DNA of 64,000 bases. It comes from Epithemia pelagica. Taxonomy: Eukaryota; Bacillariophyta; Bacillariophyceae; Surirellales; Surirellaceae. Shown in pieces: positions 1-9,460 of the stretch. Below the pieces are notes generated by a model, which was not told the origin of the DNA, searched no databases, and saw only the letters and a program-made list of their open reading frames with translations. The DNA lies in NCBI GenBank assembly GCA_946965045.2, contig OX337240.1, positions 930,001-994,000 on the forward strand. Direction: 5' to 3'. A program made the position numbers and the translations under genes. Each line of letters opens with the position of its first letter. Position 1 is the stretch's first letter.

Positions 1-1
1 A

Positions 2-1622
2 CAAATTCCACGAGGTGGGAAACCGTCCTTTGTACCACCACATGCCGCTGCAGGTGGAAAGAATGAAAATTCTCCCTCTCGTGCCATTGCGAGGCCGCTG
101 AACTACTTTTCGGTCGGTTCCATTGTACAAGTATCCTCACGGACCTGGCCTGGTACGTGTGCTTTACGAGTCGTTGTTCCGTACTCGTGTCGTCCTCGTT
201 GGAATGGCTAACCTTTTTTGGTTTGTTTTTCTACGGTCAGGCATTAACAAACCGGGAGGTGTAGGACGTGTCACCCGCGTCCAGTTTCCCGACGACCAGA
301 CAACGGATCGGAACGCGTCATGCTTGTATGACATTGCCTACATCTTGGGAGGGAGAGAAGTGGGCGTCGAATCCAAATATGTGACGGCCAATGATGGAGC
401 CCTGGGACGGGATGATCACGATGCCGGCTCGCTTCGGATCCGATTCAACAATAACATTCCGCAAAGCTTATTGAATCAGCTCGAGGCGGAAGGGTTTGAC
501 ACGGTGGGACGGCCCAGTCTCGCCATGATGCACAAGGTGGAAGAGGAACGCAAAGAAAACGTCAAACCCTTCTTGGTGGAACCACCAGCCAAGTCACCGA
601 AAAAGCGGTTGAGCGAGGAACCTCCTCCAGGTGCCAGTCACCGAAACAAGAGGCTGAAACGGGCCAAAGCCGCTGTGGTGTCCACCTTGAAAAGTGCCTT
701 GACCAAGAACAAAAGTCGCAAACCGCAAGGACAAGACCCACCTCCTGTTGTACTCAGCAATGCCGAAAAGTGTCAGCAGGCCAATGAGCATTACTCCAAG
801 CAGTTCCAGGACGCTGTACAAAAAGGAGTCTTGTACGTGACAGTCTCCAGTTTGTCTCCACCCGAAGCCGAATCCGTGGCTCGTCTGTGTACCCTTTCCC
901 CATCCATGGGACCTGTCAAGGTCAAACAATGCGACACACTTTCGGCCAAAGTAAGCATGTGCTTGGTTCCTACCCCTGCCATGAGCCGGTCCGAACCAGC
1001 CAACCTTGTGGCGCGTAGTCGCACCGTCAAAACCATGCGAGCCGCCTTGGCGGGGATCCCGATTGTTCCCTGTGCCTGGGCTGTCAAGTGTCTGCAAAAC
1101 CAAACCGTGGAAGAACCCACGCCAGCCATGTACATTCGAACGCTACCTACCAAGGCGGGAGATGGTCACACTGCCTTTGGAGTGGCCCACTTGGCATCCT
1201 TGTCCCATGTGAATGGCCTGCACCGAAAACCATTGAAATCCTGTGCCGTGTACTTGTGTGGTAAATTCCCTCGACAAGTGGAACGTGACATTATCCTCTT
1301 GGCCAAGGACGCTGGTGCCACGGTCCTGACTCAACGGTCGACAGTCCTCTCCAGGATTCGGTCGGAACAAACCGTCGTGTTGCTCTGCAATAAAACGGCC
1401 CAAACCTCTCTTACCGCCAAACTGGAGAGTGAAGTGGCCCAACATCCGAAACGTGTCCTGGTGGCCTCGGCACAATGGTTGTTTGATTCCATTAGTAGTG
1501 GAGAATGTCAAACGGTTCAAGCGTATCCGCCCGAATGCCCAGTGGCCCATACATTGTGGACCATGACATCGGCGGCTGCATCCATGACGCAGACAAGCTA
1601 CTTTGGAACAACCGAGCTTTGA
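2..1622 (+). CDS. BRCT-repeat protein, 5' end outside window (exons 2-152 and 241-1622)
   Basis: Likely chromatin or DNA-repair factor binding phosphopeptides through tandem BRCT domains. Exon 1 is open from the window edge without a start codon and ends after codons for TWPG. A GT-AG intron of 88 bp (153-240) follows, and splicing joins SSRTWPG to INKPGGVGRV and on to [11 protein letters not shown]. That looks like a small beta-barrel (Tudor/SH3-like) module seen in stramenopile chromatin proteins (inference from recall). A basic, Pro/Lys-rich linker follows with candidate NLSs (PKKRL, RNKRLKR). BRCT 1 spans roughly the DAVQKGVLYV to CAWAVKCL region and BRCT 2 the LKSCAVYLCGKF to SAQWLFDSI region, each ending in the conserved Trp segment. 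The apparent ATG at 123 is out of frame with exon 1 and lies before the donor site, so it is not the start. Degraded partial copies occur near 20, 34 and 47.5 kb. Confidence 0.75.
153..240 (+). other. Intron in the BRCT gene
   Basis: GTACGT donor and TACGGTCAG acceptor, 88 bp. The truncated copy near 20.0 kb keeps the same intron, so that copy arose at DNA level and not by retroposition. Confidence 0.75.
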
Positions 1623-2106
1623 AAAACTTGGAGTTTTTCCTAGGCAAAAATAGAATTGACTTTTTGAATCACGTTTTGATTGGATGGTCTTGATAGGTCA
1701 ATGACAACAGGGGTCCCTGTCTGTCTTACTATTGGAACGTGGTACTGTCGATCGTTTCGAACGTTGCTGTCCGAAAAACCTGCGGGAATCTTTTAGAAAC
1801 AAAGGCCCCGTGGTAACAACAACAACAACAATACTACCTAAACGATTACATAGAATGATACAGTTCCAAATCTCTGGGAAGCACTTGTGTGAAGCTCTAC
1901 TGCTCTCTGGAACATGGAAACATTCGTCTCACTGCTGTCTTTGGGGTTTTGTTTTACTCTGTTGCATCTGGATCCGTAGTAGGAGGAGGGGAGTCGCTTT
2001 CGTTTGCCTTGTCTTCTTCTTCGTTTTCTGTTGTATTCTTGTCGTTGTTGTTGGACGACGACGACGATGACAATTTCCATCCACTCCACGTGGATTCCAT
2101 CCAAGA
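1623..2106. other. Intergenic, no gene seen
   Basis: Lies between the 3' ends of two convergent genes. Holds short CAA and GAC/TCG-type simple repeats (about 1816-1830, 2055-2070). The ORFs here on both strands are short, mutually overlapping and low-complexity; none is supported. Confidence 0.6.
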
Positions 2107-3245
2107 TTAATACTTGGGATTGGTGTGATAATCCTTGGCTTGTCGTGTTTCGAGATTGCTCGTGGCACGCAACAAGACAAAGACAATGCCCATCCATCCC
2201 AGTCCCATCAATCCCAGGGAAGGGATCCATCGCAGTAGTACGGCCGACCACGGAATGGTTTGGGCCGTCATGGACGACGCCGCAAACCACAGCGCCGTCA
2301 GCAAGCCAATCATGGCATTGGCCGTCCATCCCAAAATTTCCCCCGAATAATTGGGATGCCTCCAATAGGCAAAAATGCCCGATGTCACCAAAAAGGATTC
2401 ATTGCCTTGGCGTTGTTTGACCCAGGTTTTGGTAAAATCGGCCAAGGCTCCTACTCCAAAGCCCAATCCTTGTATTACAACCAACAAGGTCAAGACCAGG
2501 CGCATCAGGAAATGGGGAGGAGGACCACCCGACGCCAAGACATTTTGGGTGATCCAAAGGGGCATACACAATCCGTAATACAAGAGTCCACATGATAGAA
2601 CAAAGGGTGTTCGTGTCGTCCAGCGATGCCCGGTTTGGCTTGGGCCTTGGTTTCCACCGACTCATTGAATTGTCGAATTCGTGCACTCAGTCGATTGCGC
2701 ACAAACAAAAAGAGTGTCAATCGAAGGCCATACAACCCAATCACCCAGGCTTGTCCCAATAACAAGGTGGTCCAAACATTGTTGGAATGGGCGCTGCTGC
2801 CACTCTTGAGAGTTGTATACACTGTGTACAAGCCCGTCCACGCCGTGGCCAAACCGTAGCCATACGAAACGGTATATTCGCTCTTGAAATATCCCAAACT
2901 GGGTGGCAAGAAGCACGTCCACACGTGGGGTGGAAGCATGCCACAAACACCCGAGACAAGGGAGGCTTGCAATGACGTGTCATATCGCAGAATAGGGGAC
3001 CGTGGTTTGTTTTCCAGAACCACCCGAGACCCTTGTCGTGAACGAATGTCAATCTTGGGTGGGAGATGGACACTCTTTTGGTTGTTGGCAGTACTCCATT
3101 CTTGTGGTTGTCGAATGGTGCTTCGTGGAGCGTTGGAAGTCCAGCGTGCTTTTTGAAAAGCCATGCTCTCTGTCACAATATTGCTCCAGACAGCTAACAA
3201 CAACAACAAGCAGGAACGTAGGGCAACCGGAAGCGTTCTCGTCAT
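2107..3245 (-). CDS. DUF1295 / steroid 5-alpha-reductase-like membrane protein, one-base frameshift
   Basis: Multi-pass membrane protein of the DUF1295 (3-oxo-5-alpha-steroid 4-dehydrogenase-like / ICMT-like) family; substrate unknown. The N-terminal half (2505-3245) starts with a hydrophobic signal and the motif TESMAFQ, which resembles the diatom plastid ASAFAP-type site, so plastid targeting is possible. Several hydrophobic helices follow. The C-terminal half (2107-2583) carries the family signature GIFAYWRHPNYSGE. The halves lie in different frames: family-like sequence continues as TGHRWTTRTPFVLS in the second frame, and the shift maps to the short homopolymer at about 2634-2636. There is no room for an intron. 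Either a sequencing indel or a recent inactivating mutation; I favour one gene of about 379 residues. Start chosen as the first Met before the signal segment. Confidence 0.7.
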
Positions 3246-3643
3246 GATGGAGATCCTCGTATTCTATATTGATTGCTGTAATGTGATGATGGTATCTTGC
3301 ATAGAAAAAAGTGCTGATGGGCAAAAGCTGTCTGGACAAAAAATACCTCCTCCGATCATGACGTCATACTCATTACTCGCATCTCATTTCCCCTTGACCC
3401 CGCTGCTACCCCAGCTAGCAGGCTCAGTCGACGGATGGCTAGGTAGAAGAATGGCGGAATGCGGTAGGAGTACGTACTTCTAGAGGGTTAACGAACGAAG
3501 AAACCACACAGTTGTTGGTGGTGGGTGATGATACTCAATACTCTTACATGGTTTAAAGGGGGTTCACAATCTCGAGGTAGCACTAAGCGAAAAGCAGAGT
3601 TTCCCATAATCATGTTAATAAACCATAAAACTTTGAGCCAAAT
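3246..3643. other. Intergenic upstream of DUF1295 gene and 5S rRNA gene
   Basis: No supported coding sequence. It should contain the promoter of the minus-strand DUF1295 gene; no clear TATA box was identified. Confidence 0.5.
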
Positions 3644-3761
3644 GGGAACGACCATACCACGATGACAGCACCGCATCCCGTCTGCTCAGCGAAGTTAATC
3701 ATCGTCGGGCCCGGTTAGTACTACGGTGGGGGACCACATTGGAATCCCGGGTGTTGTTCTT
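3644..3761 (+). rRNA. 5S ribosomal RNA
   Basis: About 118 nt matching the eukaryotic 5S pattern in order: ACGACCATACCACGATGA at the 5' side, CATCCCGTCTGCTCAGCGAAGTTAA (box A/internal control region) around 3673-3697, TCGTCGGGCCCGGTTAGTACT, GGTGGGGGACCAC, and GGAATCCCGGGTGTTGTT at the 3' end. The 5' GAACGAC pairs with 3' GTTGTTC to close helix I (one G-U). A nine-T run follows at once, as expected for RNA polymerase III termination. It is a single copy here, not in an array with other rRNA genes. Ends are good to a few bases. Confidence 0.88.
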
Positions 3762-3768
3762 TTTTTTT
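3760..3768 (+). terminator. Pol III T-run terminator of 5S rRNA
   Basis: Nine consecutive T residues directly after the 3' strand of helix I of the 5S rRNA. Confidence 0.8.
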
Positions 3769-4079
3769 CCAGGACAATGGCAGGCTCACATGGACTATGG
3801 ACAGGGCTTTGTGAGGAATATCATATTCCCTTTATTCCCTTAGAGGCAGGGGTCTGTCGCTTTGGTATGTTCATGGATGGCGAGAGAATGGAGCAGTTGA
3901 CTTGGAACTTGACTGGAGGACCACGAAAGTTGTTACGACGCCAGGCCCTAAATGAGTCGACAACCAATCCGTGATTATCAATCATGGGAGTTGATAAAAG
4001 TGAATCACAGAAGAGTAGATACGCGGCTTTTCAAACTAAAAAGAGCGTCTTCAGTAGCTCAGTCATAGAGATTAGAAAG
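3769..4079. other. Intergenic, no gene seen
   Basis: A short plus-strand ORF covers part of this stretch (to about 3974) but shows no recognisable motif and begins inside the 5S gene, so it is not called. Confidence 0.5.
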
Positions 4080-4866
4080 TCTATTACAAAACCCCGACAA
4101 GATTCACCGAACAGATGACGACAATTAGGCCAAACCATTGTTGGAAATGTGCCGCCATAAACACTCTTGTGACAAAAATTTGTCACGCTTCGTTTGTTCC
4201 ACAAATGCATAATAGCAACTGCTTGTCTCTAGGTTGTGGGGGAAAAGGGTTGACAAGTCACACAGGCCTGTTCTTGATCGAAATAGCCCAAGGCTCGTTT
4301 CTTGAAATATCGACAATAGGGACAGGGAATGGTATTGTTGCAAGACGGCGACGACGACGATGACGACGATGACGCTTCGGGTAAAGACTGGGCAGTAGGG
4401 TACTGGTGGTGGTGAAGCGCAAAGGGGAGTGGGTCCACCTCACCACCCGGTGGAGGAAGACGATGCCAACAGGTGTGTCGTTGCAAAAAGCCTCCCACCA
4501 CAAACGGTGATTCCACACGCGGGCGAGGCGGTGCAATCTCCAAAGATGAGAACGAGTCCCCACCATCTCATGATGGGAGGGCTCACAAATACCCGCTGGT
4601 GCTAGGAGCGCAAATTTGCGACACTTGGCACAATAAATGGTGAGTCCATATTTGGCATTGCTGGTATGGGCTTGTGCCAAGGATGGAATCATCATGTCTC
4701 GATAGCACGGAGGAAAGGAAGAAGACGAAGAAGAGCCTGTCGTTCTGGACGCTGTCGTTGCAGAAGCCGCATGGCGCTATGCTTGTTGCTGTGGTCGTTG
4801 TTGTTGGTTGAACTGTGCTTCTCGTTGTCGTCGACACTGACGATTTCTTCGGGCTCGTTTCGTTGA
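4080..4866 (-). pseudogene. Truncated, frameshifted copy of the 3' end of the F-box/Cys-pair gene
   Basis: Matches 6968-7725 at DNA level, including 3' flanking sequence (TCGTGACAAAAATTT-type stretch) and the C-terminal coding region with CAKC, CPYC and CVTC. The copy ends abruptly at about 4866, right after the segment encoding RARR, and unrelated sequence follows. Relative to the parent at 7083-8912 there is a frameshift near 4540 (the reading passes from ...GTRSHL to ...APPRPRVES in another frame) plus length changes in the Asp/Ser triplet repeats. No start codon of its own. A dispersed partial duplication about 2.9 kb from its source. Confidence 0.8.
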
Positions 4867-4998
4867 ATGGCAGATGCGACGTGGCCTACTACATTCCGAA
4901 GTATGATCACAATGGAAGCGATTGCTGCGAATCTTCCTGAAATGACAAGTTGCTCCTTCGTTCCTCTTGATAGAGAGAGAATTTTCTCTTGTCGCAAA

Positions 4999-6093
4999 TT
5001 ACATGGTATCCAAAATCCGACTATGTTCATCCCATTGGCGTTGCGTATCATTCCCTTTCCATTCCACAAATTCTGCAAATTTCTGCTTGTCTTTAACATA
5101 CACTGTGGTAAGCCAAGTAACTTTGTCCAAGTTCTGTGCCCCACTTTTCCATTGAACTGCTGCTGCATCAACCTCTGTGAAGAACTGCAATTTCAATACC
5201 ACTCGATCTCGACTGTCATATTGAGCAAATGTTGTATCTGACATGGAAACAACAGAAAGTTTGACCACTGACATTTCATCAAGATGGTTGAGGCCATCCA
5301 GCATTTGGTGAAGGGGCCACGAAGCTGCAAGAATGTTATTTGGATCCTTAGCAACAGACCTGTATTTCGCCTTATCTTTCAAGTGGCATTTGTACGGTTT
5401 GGTTCTACCGACACAAACGTCTAGAGACTGAATAAGTGCCACAGGATCGCTTGGTTCGACGGCTTCTGTGACTTGGGCCGAGAGACGATATGATTCCAGA
5501 TGGTTCAGTGACTCGCAGGGAGATTCCGAATCGCAAGGAGTGTAGTGTTGCAAATAGTATCTTGATATATCCTCTCTGAGCAAACGCACACGTTGCGGAT
5601 CGGGGGGATCGATTTCAACTCCATCAATGGAGAGTAATGTTTTGTGAATTTCCCATTGGTTGATCGAGGACTGGAAATCCATGGCGTCTGATTCCTGCAA
5701 AAAATAAGCTTTTACCACGAGATCATCATTGACATATTTCACTTCCTTTCCGGCTGATATACGGAAGCATCCGCGACATTTTTCCAACGTCTTGTATACA
5801 TTTCCTCTTGACCCATGACTTCTCAAGGCACCCTTTACGACTATAGACACTTCAAATATAGTCTCCTCTGCTTGTTGTACTCGGATCAGACGACGAAGCT
5901 TCCCCTTTGTGGGTAAGTCGGACGGGAGGCCGCAAAATTGAAGAAACTCCTCCTCTTCCGTCGTCGTTCGTAGATCGATGAGATCAATCCCGACATCTGT
6001 AGCCCCTCGTTTCAGTCTCCTGTTGATATCCTCCGTATTCGTCTCTTCTCGTTTAGTTCTTCCTTTCTCTCTTTGTTTTTGCATGGACATCAA
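4999..6093 (-). CDS. Hypothetical protein with HNH-like motif, 364 aa
   Basis: No family recognised with certainty. The N-terminus is basic and charged (about residues 1-30), consistent with nuclear entry. Residues 235-268 contain CHLKDKAKYRS then PNNILAASWPLHQMLDGL; His237, Asn253 and His262 have the spacing of an HNH/beta-beta-alpha-metal fold, and the trailing LHQ(M/R)xDG pattern is common in eukaryotic HNH-like proteins (recall, not searched). The rest alternates strand- and helix-like segments with scattered Cys (C54, C106, C109, C187, C193). The ORF is uninterrupted and ends 132 bp from the duplicated F-box tail. Function unassigned; nuclease activity is a guess. Confidence 0.55.
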   Translation of the reverse strand: MMSMQKQREKGRTKREETNTEDINRRLKRGATDVGIDLIDLRTTTEEEEFLQFCGLPSDLPTKGKLRRLIRVQQAEETIFEVSIVVKGALRSHGSRGNVYKTLEKCRGCFRISAGKEVKYVNDDLVVKAYFLQESDAMDFQSSINQWEIHKTLLSIDGVEIDPPDPQRVRLLREDISRYYLQHYTPCDSESPCESLNHLESYRLSAQVTEAVEPSDPVALIQSLDVCVGRTKPYKCHLKDKAKYRSVAKDPNNILAASWPLHQMLDGLNHLDEMSVVKLSVVSMSDTTFAQYDSRDRVVLKLQFFTEVDAAAVQWKSGAQNLDKVTWLTTVYVKDKQKFAEFVEWKGNDTQRQWDEHSRILDTM

Positions 6094-7082
6094 TCAATTC
6101 CATCGTCTGATGGCCTGAAAATGGGCGTGTTATTTTTTTATTTTTACGAGTCCTCCGCATGTAAATTTTGCGGAGGAAAGCTCTATATCCGGGTTGGATT
6201 GGCCTTTATCATGCTCCGCCCATGCTCCGCGCGTGCCCGATAACTTACGCCAGCCAATGAGTCAAAATGGATCGCACATAGACTTCGTGACAATCCCCTG
6301 AGTATCTTTTGCCGTGGTGACATTTTTTTTCGTGTTGCCGCCGATTGCTGATGCCACATCTCCACACCAAGAGAGTCCGAGACTCAAAGTTTCCTTCTTG
6401 AATACATTAGACAAGCATCGGTTGATAGTATCGCCACAGCTACCGATGCCTGGACGACGGCCTGTGTCGCACCGAATTGAAACTTGTCGTCAACAGTATT
6501 TCATTCTTCCTGTTGCTGTGTCGTTCCAGATACGGATATTGACCATGATGGTGACGATGGCACTCTTGTGAACTACGTTGATGGAGTACCAGCGACAAAA
6601 GCAACAAGAACACATCATAGAGCAGAACCATCAGAACAGCCAGACGACAATGAGGAGGGATCAAATATTGTCAATGTCGTCTTGAATCACCCGACTTTTT
6701 CAATGACAGCAATGGCGGCACGAGTGATACCGATACAACAACCAATCCAGCCGATGAAACCTCATCATGTGGTCGTGTACAGCCAATGGGATTGGTCTTT
6801 ATATCCAGCAGCAGCATCGATAACAGCAAGTACTTTTTGAAATCTCTCATGTCGACGGAAAAAAGCTCAGCGGAACCCACAACAGACAATGACGGGCATA
6901 ACTATCTAGATTTTAACCACGAGAACTAAAATCGACAGTGCATTCGACTTTATATTTCTCGTAGAACGTCTATAATAAAACGCCGCCAAGATTCACAGAG
7001 CAAATGGTCGCTATAAACTCTCGTGACAAAAATTTATCATGCTTCATTTGTTCCTCAAATGCTTGAAAGTAACTGCTGGTCT
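6094..7082. other. Intergenic, no gene supported
   Basis: Contains the presumed promoter of the 364-aa gene and the 3' flank of the F-box-like gene. The sequence near 6330-6840 has several overlapping short ORFs on both strands rich in His/Asp or Ser, with no motif. The last ~115 bp (6968-7082) is the part also duplicated near 4080-4228. Confidence 0.5.
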
Positions 7083-8912
7083 CTAGTGTGGGGAAAAGGG
7101 TTGACAAGTCACACAGGCCCGTTCTTGATCGAAATAGCCCAAGGCTCGTTTCTTGAAATATCGACAATAGGGACAGGGAATGGTATTGTTGCAAGACGAT
7201 GACGATGATGCTTCGGGTGATGACAGGGCAGTAGGGTACTGGTACTGGTGGTGAAGCGCAAAGGGGAGCGGGTCCACCTCCCCACCCGGTGGAGGACAAC
7301 AATGCCGACAGGTGTGTCGTTGCAAAAAGCCTCCCACCACAAACGGTGGTTCCACACGAGGTCGAGGTGGTGCAATCGTCAAATAATGAGAACGAGTTCC
7401 CCCCACCTCTTGATGATGATGGGAGGGCTCACAAATACCCGCTGGTGCTAGGAGCGCAAATTTGCGACACTTGGCACAATAAATGGTGAGTCCATACTTG
7501 GCATTGGTGGCATGGGCTTGTGGCAAGGATGGAATCATCATGTCTCGATAGCGCGGAGGAAAGGAACAAGACGACGAAGAAGAAAAAGAGCCAGTCGTTC
7601 TGGACGCTGTCGTTGCAGAAGCCGCACGACGCTCTCCTTGTTGTTGTGGTCGTTGTTGTTGGTTGAACTGTGATGCTTCTCGTTGTCGTCGGAACTGACG
7701 GTCTCTTCGGGCTCGTTTCGTTGGTCGTCTCGGAATGGACAAAAAGACGTCTTCCTCCTCTGGATCCGCAGCTTGTGTCTCTTCTTGTTCGTCATTATTG
7801 ATGTCTGTTGTCTCTTGTTGTGTCAAGGAAGGAATGGTAGGTGTCAAGGTCAGGGCCATTTGATGACACTGTGGTTTTTCCGTCCCCAGCTCGGATTTGT
7901 AACAAAAATCGCTCACTACCAAGGTTTGTTCCGTATCATTGGCTTCATGACAAACAGGGCATTGTAACAACGAATCGTGTGGTAAATTGGGAAAACATTT
8001 GGGATGACAATCCCTTAAATCCAAACAACGCCACGATGACGATGACGATGATGACGAGAATTGAATTTCAAAGTACTCGGCAATTTGCGGTGGATCTGTC
8101 CGGGTGGATGGCCGTGATCGAGATGTGGGTTGTACTGGCAGGGGATATTTACAAGTGGGACAGGGTCCACCCACTCTCCGTCCCCGAGGAGCTGCTGTAG
8201 AAGTGGATGAATGGAACTGGTCTTCGGATTTCGTATCACCAGACAACGACGGTGGCGGTGCCTTGGATCGTTGACGTTGACAGCGTTCAAAGTAATAGTG
8301 GGGAAACAGTCCGGGCGATGACAAGGGGGGTGGCGACGAGGCATTGTCGTTAACAGAAGTTCCCTTTTCACCAGTGTGTGGCCTGGAGGACTCTGTGTTT
8401 TCCGGTCGTAATGGAATGACTTGTCGTCCATACTTGCCCGAAAATCCAACGGCCGCTTCCATGGGCATGAAATGCGCCACTCGTACAATCTGTAGTAATA
8501 AATCCAATGGTTGGTATGCTGAGGTGCGAACAAGTGGTTTCAGGGGCGTCTGTTCTTGTTCTGGATCTTGTTTCTTCCGTGAATGCGGTTGCAAGGCTCT
8601 TGTCAAGAAGGATTGTGTCCCACTGGTTTCCAATTCCATTTCGTCTTCTTCTTGTTGCTGTGTCACGTTGCAATGCCAGTGCGTGTCCAAGGAATCCTCA
8701 CCTGCCACCAAATAAAGGCCATGTCGTTGCAACAAGGGAGCCAGCATGTAGTGGGCCAAGAGAGATGCCGGCAATTGCTCATGAATGCCTCGTTGCCATC
8801 CTTGACATACCAATCGCAGCGACAAGATATCGCTCCAATTCAAATATGGCGCAACATGAATCCAGCAGGGAAAGTCACAGGAAAAGGAAGAGGATGTTGT
8901 CGTCATGTCCAC
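7083..8912 (-). CDS. F-box-like protein with multiple CxxC pairs, 609 aa
   Basis: The N-terminus (about residues 13-55) reads WIHVAPYLNWSDILSLRLV then CQGWQ, an F-box-like helix set, suggesting a substrate adaptor of an SCF-type ubiquitin ligase. Six CxxC-type pairs follow (CPTC, CPVC, CAKC, CPYC, CVTC and single Cys/His nearby) separated by long disordered, Ser/Gln/Arg-rich stretches; they could form zinc knuckles. A bipartite basic cluster (RRPTKRARRDRQFRRQR) is a likely NLS. Start is the first Met of an uninterrupted ORF. The last third was copied to 4080-4866. No enzyme domain is visible; the zinc-binding role is inference. Confidence 0.7.
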   Translation of the reverse strand: MDMTTTSSSFSCDFPCWIHVAPYLNWSDILSLRLVCQGWQRGIHEQLPASLLAHYMLAPLLQRHGLYLVAGEDSLDTHWHCNVTQQQEEDEMELETSGTQSFLTRALQPHSRKKQDPEQEQTPLKPLVRTSAYQPLDLLLQIVRVAHFMPMEAAVGFSGKYGRQVIPLRPENTESSRPHTGEKGTSVNDNASSPPPLSSPGLFPHYYFERCQRQRSKAPPPSLSGDTKSEDQFHSSTSTAAPRGRRVGGPCPTCKYPLPVQPTSRSRPSTRTDPPQIAEYFEIQFSSSSSSSSWRCLDLRDCHPKCFPNLPHDSLLQCPVCHEANDTEQTLVVSDFCYKSELGTEKPQCHQMALTLTPTIPSLTQQETTDINNDEQEETQAADPEEEDVFLSIPRRPTKRARRDRQFRRQREASQFNQQQRPQQQGERRAASATTASRTTGSFSSSSSCSFPPRYRDMMIPSLPQAHATNAKYGLTIYCAKCRKFALLAPAGICEPSHHHQEVGGTRSHYLTIAPPRPRVEPPFVVGGFLQRHTCRHCCPPPGGEVDPLPFALHHQYQYPTALSSPEASSSSSCNNTIPCPYCRYFKKRALGYFDQERACVTCQPFSPH

Positions 8913-9460
8913 AACCGGTCAGCGTCAGTCGTCATTGTCCCTGTCGTTCGAAAAAGATTCTGGACTTGTTTGGGTCGCATAAATCTCTGATCGCTTGTAG
9001 GTCGCTCAAAGTGGCATGGTTCACGTGTTTAATGGTTAGCTGGTCAATCTATATAGAGGAAGGACCTATGACAGCGGAAGGAAGCGACCATGTGGTAGAA
9101 GAATCGTAAGAGACTGTTCCTCAGGCTGGGCCCAGCGAAAGGATTCATGAGTGCTAGGTCCTACATGGACGTGGCACCAGGCGCCAGGGTCGTTCTTGTT
9201 TTGGATAATTCCATACGATGGGAGACGAAACACCTGGGTACTGGGTAGTCTAATCGTGCACCCGCGTCGATTGATTTGGGAAAGTGAATAAGTGAGAGAA
9301 AGAGATCCATTTGGTGGCTCTTGCTCTATCCATCTTCCAACTAGAAAGAATCGCATTCACCCCAAGAAAAGAAGGCTTCGTTCGGAACCGAACCAAGACA
9401 TAGTGTCGTGTGTTGTTGCTGTAGCTGTAGAATCTCGTTGAACCGTTGGTACGACAAGTG
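8913..9460. other. Intergenic between two genes on the minus strand, no gene seen
   Basis: Contains the upstream region of the F-box-like gene and the 3' flank of the TPR-methyltransferase. The AT-rich CTATATAGAG at about 9049-9058 could serve as a TATA element for the minus-strand F-box-like gene, about 140 bp upstream of its start codon (weak). Confidence 0.4.

Noticed and set aside
123-242. ATG at 123 as the start of the BRCT gene
   Set aside because: It lies in exon 1 in the wrong frame and would read through the intron; exon 1 is open in another frame to the window edge and continues a conserved module.
1838-2365. 175-aa minus-strand ORF and overlapping plus-strand ORFs
   Set aside because: They overlap the DUF1295 C-terminal coding region in other frames or are simple-repeat driven; no motif.
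9066-9356. 96-aa ORF between the F-box-like and methyltransferase genes
   Set aside because: No motif, overlapping ORFs in other frames, likely promoter or UTR.
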